A DNA stretch of 64,000 nucleotides from Vespula vulgaris (lineage: Eukaryota > Arthropoda > Insecta > Hymenoptera > Vespidae): NCBI RefSeq assembly GCF_905475345.1, contig NC_066602.1:1240001-1304000 (forward strand), given 5' to 3'. Below are positions 49,560 through 61,240 of the stretch, in pieces. Below the pieces are notes generated by a model. It did no database searches. It saw only the letters and a program-made list of their open reading frames with translations, and was not told the origin of the DNA. Positions within the stretch are counted from its first letter, which is position 1; every line of letters begins with the position of its first letter. A program made the translations under genes and the position numbers.

Positions 49560-49690
49560 TGACCTGCAGCTTCATCGCCGTCCTCCGAACGACGGTATTT
49601 ATACCCCGCACAACGCTTTGGATTCTTAACCCAGCGAACACGATAGCGCCCTTTGCACAGGGTTATTACACTTGATGTAGATTAATCAAT
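49560..49690 (-). promoter_or_regulatory. TATA promoter of A copy 5
   Basis: On the minus strand TATAAATA lies at 49,603-49,596 in a ggggTATAAATAccg context. It is followed by a CCGTC...GACGG hairpin and then the tactagtaatacgcgagcg block before E1. The 120 bp around it are almost identical to 58,860-58,990 and GC-richer than their surroundings, while the E1-E3 exons of both copies have decayed more. This is the clearest core-promoter candidate in the window. Confidence 0.5.
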
Positions 49691-50300
49691 ATACAGAAAG
49701 AACCAAGATGCTCATAAGTTACGAGGAAATGAATTTCTCTATTGATCTCTTTTAATTGGATGTATCATTATTCTTCTTCTTGCTCTTCTATGTTCTTCTG
49801 TCGTCTCTTTATTCCCATCCTTTTCTTTACAATTTGAAATTAGAAATTAATTAAAGAATTCTGAAAATTGGCAAATATGTTTCTTCTTGTTTTTGTCGTT
49901 AAAAATATTTATGAATGAGAATTAATTTGGTGCAAAGAATACTGTTTGACAATTTTTTTTTGGTATACTACTTTCTGTTCTTTTTCGATTACTTAATATA
50001 ACAATCTCTTTTTTACACATCTGTCTTTTTTTAAAACGCATTAGTAAAGAATATGGATTAATACAAAATCATTCGTCACTTTTTTTCCCGAATATCATCT
50101 TTATCTCTTTTACGTATTTTATTTCGACACCATTTACGTAAGTCAATCAGAATTTCCTATTACGCGATTAAACGCAGCGGAAATGCTTCATTTCATATGG
50201 ATTGTGGGGAAATGAATTTCTCTATGAATATAGATTTATCGACAGGTAGATTTATTGAATAGTCGACATAGAGACTTGAAATGAACCTGAGGATGGTATA
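49690..50300 (-). repeat. Upstream P/R-like module (-), chimeric end
   Basis: It is homologous to 58,990-59,620 and, from 50,137, to the start of the window. At about 50,235 the P block is joined to the end of an E6-like piece (tagtcgacatagagacttgaaatgaacctgagg), as at 59,530 and 125. No gene is seen. Confidence 0.5.
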
Positions 50301-50302
50301 TT

Positions 50303-50385
50303 TTACTTATTATAATTATTATACTTATTAATATTATTATTATTATACTTATTATTATTGTATCTATTATTATATCAAAATATAA
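50303..50385. repeat. (ATT)n microsatellite
   Basis: It is an imperfect run of tta/att triplets between the chimeric junction and M. A shorter version is at 1,228-1,255 in the corresponding place. Confidence 0.8.
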
Positions 50386-51000
50386 GTTATAAATGCTGTA
50401 GAAAGGCAGCATTTTCTTGAAATTTAGTTTCCTTCCAAATATAGTTTCTTAAATCCTGCTTTCTACGTAATGCCAACACATTTCGTCATGATAAATATGT
50501 ATGAATGAATAATTACGTACCAAAAAAAATTTCCACAAAAATTTCCAAAGGAAGTTATGTAAAATTAAATTTTTACAAAGTAAAGTGACTGAAAGGAATG
50601 GGGAGAATCAAAAGAAGAAAAAAGAATCAAAAAGAGAAATGTATCTAAAAAAAATATCCCCTTTACTGTAGCAAGTATCCGAAAATATTGGGAACATTTG
50701 GATAGAATTACTAGGGATGATACCCTCCTTAATATACGAAAAATAATTAGTGGAAACAATGCTCGCTCCACCATTTAGAGAGCTTACTACCTATATGCGG
50801 TGGTTGAATAGCCGTTTATTCTGAATTGAACCCATATTCTCGTTCAAACAAGTTTCTTGGAGTTTCTGAAGAGAGATGGTTCAGAATGATATAAAAGCTC
50901 GCAGTCAGTCACGATAATGGAAATCATTTATATCATTTTAGAAAATATGCTCTCGGATAGATAAACGATATTTCAATTTTATATCGTTTAATGTTGACCC
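50386..51000 (+). repeat. M module (+) with TATA-like motif
   Basis: It matches 1,260-1,820 well over most of its length. TATAAAAG lies at 50,890-50,897, followed by ctcgcagtcagtcacgataatgg. The corresponding site at 1,685 is degraded. A short frame from the ATG at 50,917 (MEIIYIIL) occurs in both, but is too short to call. Confidence 0.55.
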
Positions 51001-51890
51001 AAGAATTTATTTTCATAGGATTTTTTTCATTTACCATGTTTTAGAGAATCGCATAATTCTATATACATATATATGATCTATATTCGAGACGCTACATTAC
51101 AGATCTTATTATATAATTTCGTGTTTAACACTAGGATATACCGTTTTATAAGATACAATAGAAAGTTGGATAGTTTTTGATTATTATTTTACACTACATT
51201 TCACACTGTGCAATTCTTCTTCGATATGTTATTGTATAATATCGAACAGAAAAGAAAATATAATTAGAGCTACCGGATTTATGGTATGTTTGTTTATACA
51301 TTTTTACGATTTAATCGTATGATCGTATATAGAGCCGACCGCAGCTGTTGCCTCTTCCATGATGTTATATCGTGCTTGCTCTCCCTATTGACTCTAATAC
51401 TACCTATTGACGAGTCTAACATGTGGGTTGATTTTCTTGGCTGATACTAGTTGAATTGCTGGCTTTAATGTCAGTCAATCAATTAGAATAGAGATACATG
51501 ATTCAAGGAGAACGGGAGTACAAAGAGACAAATGGAGAATCTTCGAGAGATACGTATCGACAATCGAACCGTTATCGTATGTTTTCGTGAATAATCGTAT
51601 TAGTTTTCTTTTTGTAATTATCATACTTTCCGCTTGCTTGAAGCGAAAGTCTGTTTCAGAGGGTTTGAAAGAGATTTGACGTATTTTTCTGATAGAAATA
51701 AAATCCTGAATATAAACTCAAATATTGTGATAAATAGTTAGGAATCTTAAAAAGTATATTAAAAGATTAATTGAACGTTTTTAATATCTTCGGATGATTT
51801 TGAAGTATGTTTAACAAAAATAAAATATCAAAGAGATCGAAATTTTTTAAGGATCACTTTTTTTCAATACCACCGTGTAAATCGTTTAAT
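51000..51890 (+). repeat. L module (+)
   Basis: 51,000-51,290 is also found at 59,870-60,160. 51,290-51,490 matches 27,380-27,560. 51,490-51,830 matches 1,820-2,160 and 27,560-27,890. No conserved frame is present. Confidence 0.6.
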
Positions 51891-52017
51891 TCTAATAACT
51901 ATGAAATATGCGGACAGAGCAATTTAAAATTGCTCGAATATTCACTTTGATATATTAACATAATCATTTTTGACATTATTTTCCAAGAAATTCGACCTAT
52001 ATCGAAATGCGACTCAC

Positions 52018-52800
52018 CTATATCGTCACCTTCGCCTTCTTCATCCCCTGTATCACCATTTTCTTCAAAATTGATTCGCAGAACTTCCTTTTTGGTATCT
52101 TTGAGAATCGCCGTGAGATTTTCTTTATCGCTCCCAAACACCCGAACGGCATTGAAATAAACATTATTACGGTACATATAATTTTCTAGCCAATTGCTAT
52201 CCAAATTAACATTAGTTCGATATACAAAGACACGGTCAACGTTATTGTAGATCCTTATTTTCCCTTCTCGACTGCGTTGCATCCTTCTGAAGATGGAACA
52301 AGATGAAATGAAAGAAGATTCCGGAATGAAATCTTCTTTTCTACGAAGGAATATTTCCCCATTAGAGAAAACATTCCACTTTGACCCACGATCTGTGTGT
52401 ACCGTCGGACGTCTCTTCGACCAACCTTCTGAACGCAATCGATTATATCCTCTTAACGAAGCAGCTTACCTTTGGATCCTTTGAAGGGAGATATTTCCTA
52501 GCCCCCTACCACCGTTCGAGCTTTGTAAAACAATACTACATCGGAATCGAGAAGGTTCGTCGTCATGACCTTTAAAAATGTTGTCTTCCTATTTCTCTCT
52601 CTGGTTATTATCGATCACCTAACGAGCACGGTATAAAAGATGGTATTACGAGTAAGTTAGAGAGAAGAACGATGTTTCAAAAGGAAATGTCTTGCTATTG
52701 ATACCTGCAAGATCATTTATGGTATTCCCTACAAGCACTAGAGAAATTTTGAAAGACGTTGAGAATTTTAGATAATAAAATTTCTCCGACATATCTGTAA
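52018..52800 (-). CDS. Type B copy 5, intact F exon
   Basis: F is open on the minus strand from 52,465 through a splice donor at 52,018/52,017 (ATAG|GTGAGT), 149 codons: SKRRPTVHTDRGSKWNVF, FLRRKEDFIPESSFISSC, RIYNNVDRVFVYRTNVNLD, SNWLENYMYRNNVYFNAVRV, LKDTKKEVLRINFEENG, then DTGDEEGEGDDI. It keeps the only TGG (Trp) where the other four copies with F have TAG, and has a 1-bp deletion upstream that joins two frames. S (about 52,790-52,720, VGEILLSKILNVFQNFSS) and E6 (52,572-52,470, ending in a GGTAAGC site) precede it. The segment is basic, then Asn/Tyr-rich, then acidic. No start codon or family is recognised. It is the best candidate for a surviving coding exon. Confidence 0.45.
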
Positions 52801-52929
52801 TTCAATGTGTGCTCTACATGCATAAGATATATGGATATGTAGTTTTTCCCCCATTTTTTCAAATTGGGCCTACAATGTGAAGTATCCCGTCAGTGTCGAT
52901 GAACTGTATCGAAAGACTGAAAATTTCAA

Positions 52930-53260
52930 AGGACGACTAAATACTTCTCATCCTGATCACTTCGCCGATTATACAAATTTTTATTATGGAAAAAAGAAAT
53001 CGAAAAAAAAATATTGTAAGCATAAATAACATCTTTTGCCGACGTTTGACAGATGGAAATAAAAAAATTTGGGAAATAACGCTCACAAGATATTTTTGTT
53101 ATGAGAAAATTTCAACGATAAAATTAATTCCGTTTCATTTAATATTAACGCTTGATACAGCGCGATGAATTGATCGAAGCAGATGCGTTTATCACAATAT
53201 GCAGTTCTGTAATGTGGAACATTAGATATGGGAGTCAATAGGAAATGGCAACAGTCAGTC
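52930..53260 (+). pseudogene. N-O segments
   Basis: N is split over two frames (LNTSHPDHFADYTNFYYG, then EKRNRKKNIVSINNIFCRR). O (53,161-53,241) has a textbook gatacag|CGC acceptor and reads RDELIEADAFITICSSVMWN, then IRYGSQ and TAG. It sits between divergent B copy 5 and A copy 6. Confidence 0.4.
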
Positions 53261-54101
53261 GAATTGAAAGAGATTGGCCCACAAACCTGTTTCCCCCTAC
53301 TCTCATCTCTTACGGAACATTCGACCGCGGAATAAGAAGTTTTGATTGACTGGCGTAAAACGTATTCAAATCAATAATGCGAAAAGGAAAATATATATAA
53401 CGAATAATTTTCTGTAAATCTATATTCTTTTTCACTATATAATAAAGAAAGAGAGAAGCTTGTAAACTTAAATAATACGAAGAAAACAGAAGGTAATATT
53501 ACGAAACAAATTTACAAGCAATATTTCTTGTTTGATATTAATATATATTTTTAAATATTTTAAACGATAAAACAGAGAAAAATATTAATAGTCGATTATC
53601 AAAATTCTTTAGTTAATTTCTAGTTGCAAATTCTAAAGAACAGAAGGTATGAAACAAAGAAAAGACCAGAAACAAAAAAAGGAAAATAATTTCTCCAGTT
53701 AATGGGAGTATCATTGAGAAGTTTTGCTTACTTACTTCCCACCCACGACATTTCGGCTCTTTCTTTGACATAATACGTGGTATTGATTAACTGCATAGAA
53801 TGTAAATCTCTTTCCACCGAGCCACGCCTCGGAAATTAGCTAGGTCATCCAAGATGGCGATTTGCGGAAGAAATTCTGCAGAAGTCATCTTCTCAATAAT
53901 TTTTGAAGGAGTAATACGCAAGTAAATGATAGAATGATCGCGTATATATTTCTTACGTTTCAAAAGAAACTTACAAGCAGTTCAAACAGTACTAACAATT
54001 TCTTCATTCTCCCTAGTCTTTTGTTCGTTATCGATATAAAGTAAATTTATCAGTAGTCATTAGTATATAATTTATTATAAAATTTCATTTCTATTGTGGT
54101 A
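53261..54101 (+). other. Upstream region of A copy 6 (two P repeats)
   Basis: P blocks lie at 53,270-53,370 and 53,735-53,890. The gagtaatacgcaagtaa block at 53,907-53,923 sits about 180 bp before E1, as in the other copies. A short GC-richer patch (53,815-53,885) has no TATA motif. No gene of its own is seen. Confidence 0.45.
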
Positions 54102-55110
54102 ATGAAACTGATTTTCGTGATCAATGCCATCCTAATTATTATTTTGTTGCTTTTCGGAGAAGATACTTTATCTGACTTAAATGGGCGTAACCCAATTTAC
54201 CTTCGATGGCTGCATATTTAAATGAACAATTGAATGTCTATCCTAAGTCGTAACTAATTTACGAAATTTAAATTATGTCAGAGATATACCAGACTAAATG
54301 AAGGCAAAAGCAATTCCAATAGTTCAGAAGTATTGCAGAGGATCAGAATTGAACGATATCTGGATTGTAATTACGTCCAAAGAAGATATATGGATTTCAA
54401 CTAAGCTTAATACGATCATTAAACATTTGACATCCAAAATGAAACGCTCTTCCATTGGTACATCCTGTTTTTCCTCAAATCCGACGATTCGTTCTACTTG
54501 GATAGTAGAAATGTCGGAACGTCAACGAGCGTAGGAAATGGAAACGTTTACCTCTTCAGTCTTATATTTCAATGGTAAATCAAACAGTGCTGTCTTTATC
54601 GAATGTTAAGATATTTTAGAGATAATATATAATTTTTTTATTTTAAAGTATAATATGGAATATAAAATCTGTATCATAAGTATATTGTAGAATAATTTAT
54701 TGAATTTTTACAGAGATTTTATCATGGCGACTAGAATATTTCTATAGTGGAACATTATTCGAGCATATTGAAGCAGAAGAGTGTTTCAAGAGGCAGTTGA
54801 AAATTCTAACAAAGGAAGGAACATCGTTAGCTATTGTTCATGTATGCATTATGTGATTGTGAATACCTAGGAAGAGGAAAAAGAAGAAAATACATACGTG
54901 CTTGACGACGAAGTTTCGAAAGACCAATATGGCGCTGTTTTATAAAGCTTGGAACCCTCGTACGGGGAAATGGGAGGGACCTTCCTTCTTCAAAGCATCT
55001 AACCGTGAGCTGCTTCAGTTGGAGGGTATAAGCGATTGTGCTCAAAAAGATTTGTCGATGAGCCGTCCGACGTTCCACGCGGGGCAAGGATCACAGGGGA
55101 ATTAAAATGA
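54102..55110 (+). pseudogene. Type A copy 6, internal deletion
   Basis: E1 (54,102-54,221) is the longest signal-peptide frame: MKLIFVINAILIIILLLFGE, then DTLSDLNGRNPIYLRWLHI. E2 (54,282-54,404) follows gtcag: RYTRLNEGKSNSNSSEVLQR, then DCNYVQRRYMDFN and TAA. E3 starts at about 54,719. After ATATTTCTATAG it is fused to the middle of E5, deleting the rest of E3, all of E4 and two introns. E5 then reads AEECFKRQLKILTKEGTSLA and reaches CAT|GTATGC at 54,841. E6 (54,902-55,105) is fully open: TTKFRKTNMALFYKAWNPRT, KWEGPSFFKASNRELLQLEG, then HAGQGSQGN. It keeps the only undamaged E6 but cannot make a full product. Confidence 0.5.
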
Positions 55111-56295
55111 AACTGAGGGACGTTTATCATATAAAATAATTGAACAGACAGGGACGATCAAAAGATTCATCTTTTTTCAAAGTAATACCATTAGCAGGGG
55201 AATACTTTTAAATTAAACGTGAAATAGAAAGTCCACGTCACGTCATTGTTGTTCCATCGATTTAAATTAAATAACCATTCGATATAATTAAAAAGGTAGA
55301 AGTATTGAATTCTATATTTCAAACTGTTTGCCGAAATATTCACGACATATACATAAAAAATATTCGTAATACTTAATTAGAGTTTTTCTTAAATATTGAT
55401 ATTTGGATGAAATAAGTTGGTGCGTAACGCTAATTACCCATTTAGTATATTACGAAAGGAATTTCGTGATAGTGGATGTCCGTAATACGTTCTCCCATAT
55501 TTATCCTCAAGTACCTTCGTTTAAACCTTTCTCCATTATCTCTCTCCATGTACGTGTGCTCTGGTGCGCGTCTATCGGCATCAGATCGAGTGGCTTGCAT
55601 TGAGTGTGCGTGTGTACGTAGAACTCCTGCCTTATTTTGATAATAAGGAAGGTATTTTTTCATTTGTTTTCCTGTCATCAAACCAAGCAAACAATAGGAG
55701 ATTGGCTGTATAATTCAATAACCTATTTAGATTCATTGTTTGATAACAAGCTTACATATTTTGCAGAACAATAGCCTATTTTCTAAGGAACCAATTGATT
55801 TGGAACCTTATATACGTTAGATTAGATAATTAGAAGTGTAATGGTATTATTGTTTTGCATTCTCCAATAGGGAGTAACTTTCCGGAACAATTTATCCGTT
55901 CATATGGAAGAATCATATCAGTGGTATATCGATCCGCAAAAGACAAATGAAATCATACAGCTAAATAGATAATTGAATTATACCGTTAATCCTATTATCG
56001 CATTGTCTGCTTGGTTTGATGAGGGAGAACTAATGAAAAAATACCATCCTTGTTTTCGAAATAAGAGAGGAGATGTACGCAAACACGCGCACTCATTTCC
56101 GTCCACTTGACTGGAACACGTATACGCGCATGTGCACGGAGAGAGTTAGTAATAAATCGTTCAATATGAAAGTGCTGAACGATAGGTATGAGAGAACGTA
56201 TTCCTCAACGAGCAAATCGTTAAATGCCGATCAATACCCCTTAACAAGGGAATTTGTAGGCATGGAGAATCATATATTTTTGCAGAAAAATCGCA
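55111..56295. repeat. D(+)/D(-) inverted pair
   Basis: D(+) (55,111-55,930) follows A copy 6. D(-) (55,935-56,295) follows the facing C copy 6. With its neighbours it is a direct repeat of 6.7-8.6 kb. The + strand U frame at about 56,143-56,230 reads SNKSFNMKVLNDRYERTYSS and stays open to 56,321. Confidence 0.6.
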
Positions 56296-56299
56296 ATTT

Positions 56300-56940
56300 T
56301 GTCCATTATAATTTTCTATGATGTCTGTGATAAATGTTGAATCTATTCTTTTCCAACATTATCATCCCTCGCATTATCCGTGAGGTCTTTCCGTTTTTTT
56401 GTTAGATGTAATGACTATCACTCCTATCGTTTTCTTCCCGATTAATATTTTTTTTTTCTAAGATGTCTGTTTTAATGTTTGTCTTGTAGCCAAAATTCTC
56501 CTTCGATATTACTTATGGCACGAAACTTACTCGTGTTTGGAAATTTTGCCATTCTCTTAATGAAAAAGAAATGAGTAAGTAAACAGGTTGGAAGACTGAA
56601 ATTGTATATTACGAAATCACGAAACGATATATACCAAAGGAATATTACGTTTCTGATTTTTTGGCTTATTAGTGTAGGGAACTATCTGTTTCACTAGAAA
56701 TTTCAATACGACACGAGTTCAGCTTCGCAAATCTCCCCTCAGTTTCATGATTGCTTGTTTACTCCATCAAATATCATTGCATCGTACGAAGCGTACTCGC
56801 GTACAATTGCAGACAAGTCCTTATCTCTCTCTTTAAGTGGTTTATAGAAGCCCTCAGACCGTTGTGAACGTACTTCTTTTTCATAAAATCGACTGACATT
56901 CTTTTCATATAACTTGGTAATTTGACCATTTCTTGATTAA
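56300..56940 (-). pseudogene. Type C copy 6, G-H-I
   Basis: G (about 56,920-56,763) reads LYEKNVSRFYEKEVRSQRSE, then is broken by a 2-bp deletion in GAGAGAGAT. The restored frame gives LSAIVREYASYDAMIFDG up to a GTAAAC donor. H (from 56,555) reads RMAKFPNTSKFRAISN with an altered end. I (about 56,465-56,330) carries stops (RKDLTDNARDDNVGKE remains). It keeps the upstream part of G as in C copy 2. Confidence 0.45.
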
Positions 56941-57740
56941 CTAACCGAGTGGTTCTCTCGAAGGGAAAATACGGTAAAGAGGGGAAGGTAATATTAGGAA
57001 ACCATAAATGTGACGAAAGATTTTCTCCGAATTCGTTTTTTATTATTATGGAATAGCGAAAATGCTATCTTCGATAACTTGAGCAATATGCATTTGTTTA
57101 CAAGAAAAGGAAATAATATTTGGAGAAAATGTTTTCATGCAATATGGCAGTAGATATAACTTCCGACGAAAAAATTTTTTAAGAGAGATGATTTTACTAT
57201 AAGAATTACATAGTATATACGTAGCACGAAAATTTATAGTGATATCATTATGAATAATAGAATACTATATAGAATCATTAGGAATAATAGAATACTGGTA
57301 ATAGAATACTATAATATCCATAATATCATTATGAATAATAGAATACTGATAATAGAATACTATTAAGCATAAGTCAGACTTACAAAAAAAATAACAGTGC
57401 GAATTTCCTATATTAATATCCGATTAACTTCATAAGAATTAGTCTTCATAATTACAATAATTATTATTATAATAATTAATTATATTATAAATAATTACAG
57501 TTTTATGTGATTATTTCAATTAAAAAATAGACGAATTATTGTAAGATTCTCATTAGGAAATTCCATGATATATTACACAGATAATTTCGCATGAACATAG
57601 AGTATATATACATATAATTACATAACTATAGGAGTGGGGAAATTATTTATCCCCATGCGTTCTAGTTAGATAATTAGATTTTAGGAAGCTTGGTCTTCTA
57701 TCCAGCTAACATGTGGCTAATTAAACTAGGTTAAGTCATT
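56940..57740 (+). repeat. R module (+)
   Basis: It is the direct partner of 47,590-48,400. Remnants of the R frame are present with stops. It includes the minisatellite at 57,238-57,366 and ends at the + strand upstream block that faces A copy 7. Confidence 0.55.
57238..57366. repeat. Minisatellite of aataatagaatact units
   Basis: Five or more imperfect copies of an aatagaatact core occur. Two longer units, tatcattatgaataatagaa and a slightly altered form, appear about 85 bp apart. It is absent from the partner R module at 48.0 kb, so it expanded after the duplication. Confidence 0.75.
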
Positions 57741-58624
57741 CCTTCCGGGATTTGCGACCCAGTAATACGCAAGTGTGTCTCATACGCGAAATAATCCCTA
57801 GCTATCATCTTTATCACTAATCATTCTATTATTCCATTAATATTCATTAAATTTGACATTATATTTGTATAAGATTTATTAAAAGATTTCATTTCCATAT
57901 TATAGTACTTATCGGATAATTACTCCCATTTGGGATTCGTACCATTTAGAATATATGAGATAAATTCACTTATAAATAATAATACTTTCTTCGACTGCAT
58001 ATAATCTACGAAAATATTCAATAAATTATTATAAAATAAATAAATATGTTATAGACTTTATATTCGACATTACATTTTAGAATAAAAAATTTATCATATC
58101 TCTAAAATATCTTATCATTAAATAAACACAGCGTTGATTGTTTTTCCATTTATAAGCAATTTTAAAAAGGAAAATGTGTTCATATAGTAATCTTATTGTT
58201 TTTCTGGCATTTGTACTATCCATGTTGTACAATCGTATCGTCGTATGTACGTAAGAATAGATAGAATCAATGTGATTGCTTTTCACTTTGGATGTGCAAT
58301 GTTATATTATCTGGTGGAGCGTTGTTGAAATTTTTTTATCTTTTTTGGAATTACAATTCAAATATAAATCAATTCGGCTCCTTTGCAATACCTCCAGGCT
58401 ATCGGAACTGTTTTCGTCTTCGGTTGGTTTAGTATATCTCTGAAACAATATAAGATTCGTAGATTAGTTAAGACTTACGGAAGCCATTCAATTGTTCATC
58501 TAATTGTATTGTACTCAAAAATAAATTTTGTTACATCCTTACATGTGATATAAAGTACCTTTTCCGAAAGGCAACAAATATTAATTTAGATTGTATTGAT
58601 CACGAAAATCAGTTTCATTTCCAT
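57740..58624 (-). pseudogene. Type A copy 7, E1-E3, facing a + strand remnant
   Basis: E1 (58,624) is MEMKLIFVINTI, then TAA. E2 (58,439-58,302) follows tttcag and is open for 45 codons: RYTKPTEDENSSDSLEVLQR, then DLYLNCNSKKDKKISTTLHQ. E3 from about 58,005 is degraded, and E4-E6 are gone. The shared truncation and head-on + remnant (57,750-57,940) show that copies 5 and 7 come from one rearranged ancestor. Confidence 0.5.
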
Positions 58625-58859
58625 AATACAAAATTGAAATTTTATAATAAATCACGAACTTACGATTCCTAACAAATTTACCTTGTATTGATAGCTTAAA
58701 CAAATGACTAGTAAGAATGAAGAAATTGCTTCAAACGCCTGAATTACTTGTATAACGGATCTCTGGGACGTATGAAGTATGCACGAACGAATATTTGTTG
58801 TACCACACTCGCTCGCGTATTACTAGTTCGACAACTACCGAATGAATGACCTATAGCTT

Positions 58860-58990
58860 CATCGCCGTCCTCCGAACGACGGTATTTATACCCCGCACAA
58901 CGCTTTGGATTCTTAACCCAGCGAACACGATAGCGCCCTTTGCACAGGGTTATTACACTTGATGTAGATTAATCAATATATAGAAAGAAC
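58860..58990 (-). promoter_or_regulatory. TATA promoter of A copy 7
   Basis: TATAAATA lies on the minus strand at 58,890-58,883 with the same ggg...ccg context and CCGTC/GACGG hairpin as at 49.6 kb. The block is almost identical between the two places. Confidence 0.5.
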
Positions 58991-59870
58991 CAAGATGCTC
59001 ATAAGTTACGAGGAAATGAATTTCTCTATTGATCTCTATTAATTGGGTGTATCATTATCCTTTTTCTTCTATGCTCTTCTGTCGTTTGTTTTCTCCCCTC
59101 CTTCTCTTTACAATTTGCAATTAGAAATTAATTAAAGAATTCTGAAAATTGCCAATTATGTTTCTTCCTGTTTTTGTCGTTAAAAATATTTATGAATAAG
59201 AATTAATCTGGAGCAAAGAATATTGTTTGACAATTTTTTTTGTTATATCACTTTCTGTTCTTTTTCTATTATTGAAGATAACAATCTCTTTTTTACACAT
59301 CTGTGTTTTTTTATAATGCATTAGTAAAGAGTATTGATTCATACAAAATCATTTGTCACTTTTTTTTCCTAATATCATCTTTATCTCTTCTACGTATTTT
59401 ATTTGGTCACCATTTACGTAAGTCAATCAAAATTTCCTATTACGCGATTGAACGACTCGGTAAAGCTTAATTGGATATGGATTGGGGGGAAATGAATTTC
59501 TCGATGAAGATAGATTTATCGACAGATAGATTTATTGAAGGGTCGTCCGACGTTGCACGGGGAACGTGGATCATAGAGAATTGAAATGAACCTGAGGGTG
59601 GTATATTTTGCAAAATGATTCCACACGTAGGGACGATAAAAAGCTCTACCGTTGTTCGGGAGCTCGAATTCTCATGCAAAGATTCATTCGAGGTAAATGA
59701 TTTGCAAGTAATACGTTTTCCCATACTTAGCTTCAAATACGTTCATACTGAACGTATTATTATTATCTCTCTTCATCCATGTGTGTACATTCGCGCCTGC
59801 GTTAGCGTTTTCAAGTGGACGAGATGATTGTGCGATCCTATGAGGGAGTGTGTTATATCGTTCAATATTG
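58990..59870. repeat. Upstream module (-) fused to D(+)
   Basis: 58,990-59,470 is the P/R-like upstream module. At about 59,535 it joins an E6 end and then D(+), the same chimera as the start of the window (59,418 aligns with base 1). The minus strand keeps the U frame (DNNNTFSMNVFEAKYGKTYY, about 59,784-59,725). A transition to L follows at about 59,850. Confidence 0.55.
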
Positions 59871-60212
59871 ACGCAAGGATTTATTTTCATAGGATTTTTT
59901 TTCTTTTATCATGTTTTAGATAATCGCATAATTCTGTATAGATATAGATGAGCTATATTCGAGACGCTAAAGTATAGATCGTATTATACAATTTCGTATA
60001 TAATAATATGTTATAACTACATTTTATAATATACGATAGAAAGTTGTATAGTATATGATTATTATTTTCCACTATATTTCATACTGTGCACTTACTCTTG
60101 GGTATATTAGTGTATAATATTGAACAGAAAAGAAAATATAATTAGAGTTACCTGATTTAGGACATGTTTACGCGATTTAATCGTATGATCGTATATAGAG
60201 CGAACCTTTGTG
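59870..60212 (+). repeat. L module fragment (+)
   Basis: It matches 51,000-51,350 and is cut at about 60,212, where the long duplication of 1.9-5.8 kb begins. Confidence 0.55.
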
Positions 60213-61240
60213 ATACATATCAGCAATCGAATTGGTATCGTTTGTTTTCGTGATTAATATTATTAGTTTTCTTTTTTTAAATATCATACCTTTCGCTTGT
60301 TTGAAGCAACAGTTCATTTCTGAGTTTGAAGGAGATTCTGACATATTTTTCTGACAAAAATAAAATTCTGATTGTTGACTCAAATATTTAAATAAGTAAT
60401 TAGAACGCTTAGAAAGTATACTAAAACATTCACTGAACATTTTTAATATTTCCGGAAAATTCTGAAATTGTATTTAAAAGGGAAGATAATTATATGTGCG
60501 CTCATTGAAAAATTAAATCATTCCGAAGATAATTCGGAAAATTTAAATATTATGTTACGAAAGATATGATAAATCACTGCTATACTCAGTTACACGTAAA
60601 AAGAAATAAACGATTGCAGAAATATAATATTTCCATAGGAACAAACTAGTTTAGAACATAATATAAGAAGTATTTGATAAGAAGAAGTACAATTGGACCA
60701 TTCATTTAAGTTTTCCAATAAGAGGTAAATTTTTAGGAAAATGAATGTCGTTACGATGAAAGAACTGAGACAGTCGTGGCACATCGATCTGCAGAAGACT
60801 TAATTAAATGTGCAAGTAATTAAATGATGGATTTAAAAAGATAATTGAGTTATACAGCCAGTCGTATCGTCCAATAGTCTGTATGGTTTGAAAAGGGGAA
60901 AGCAAATGAAAAAATACCTTTCCAATTTGCAAAATCAGATAGGAAATGTGCGCTCACAGGACCGCACACTCATTTCCCTCGGCTCGAACTGGCGCATTCA
61001 AGCGCGCATAAGAGCACACACGGACGGACAGAAATAGTACCAAATCCTTTAATACGAAGGTACTTGACGATACGTAGGGTCGATAAGACGATACGACGAT
61101 ACATTTCTTCTACTTTCAATTAATCGACTGATTACTCAATTTAATTTAATGGAATAACTATGACAAGGTGACGTAAACATGAAACAAATCCGTAAATCCT
61201 TTAAGCCTCCCTACAGGTTTAATCATTTTGATATTTTAAT
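60213..61240 (-). repeat. D module (-), near-identical to 1.9-3.1 kb
   Basis: It aligns with 1,905-3,120 with very few differences (for example one base in the 64-codon frame at 60,590-60,784 against 2,282-2,476). About 165 bp net are lost at 61,080-61,105, replaced by short acgata repeats. Confidence 0.75.

Noticed and set aside
51899..52438. The 179-codon frame as a complete gene
   Set aside because: Its computed start is a TTG in the middle of a conserved segment, and its last 40 codons lie beyond a strong GTGAGT donor. It is an exon-like segment, not a whole gene.
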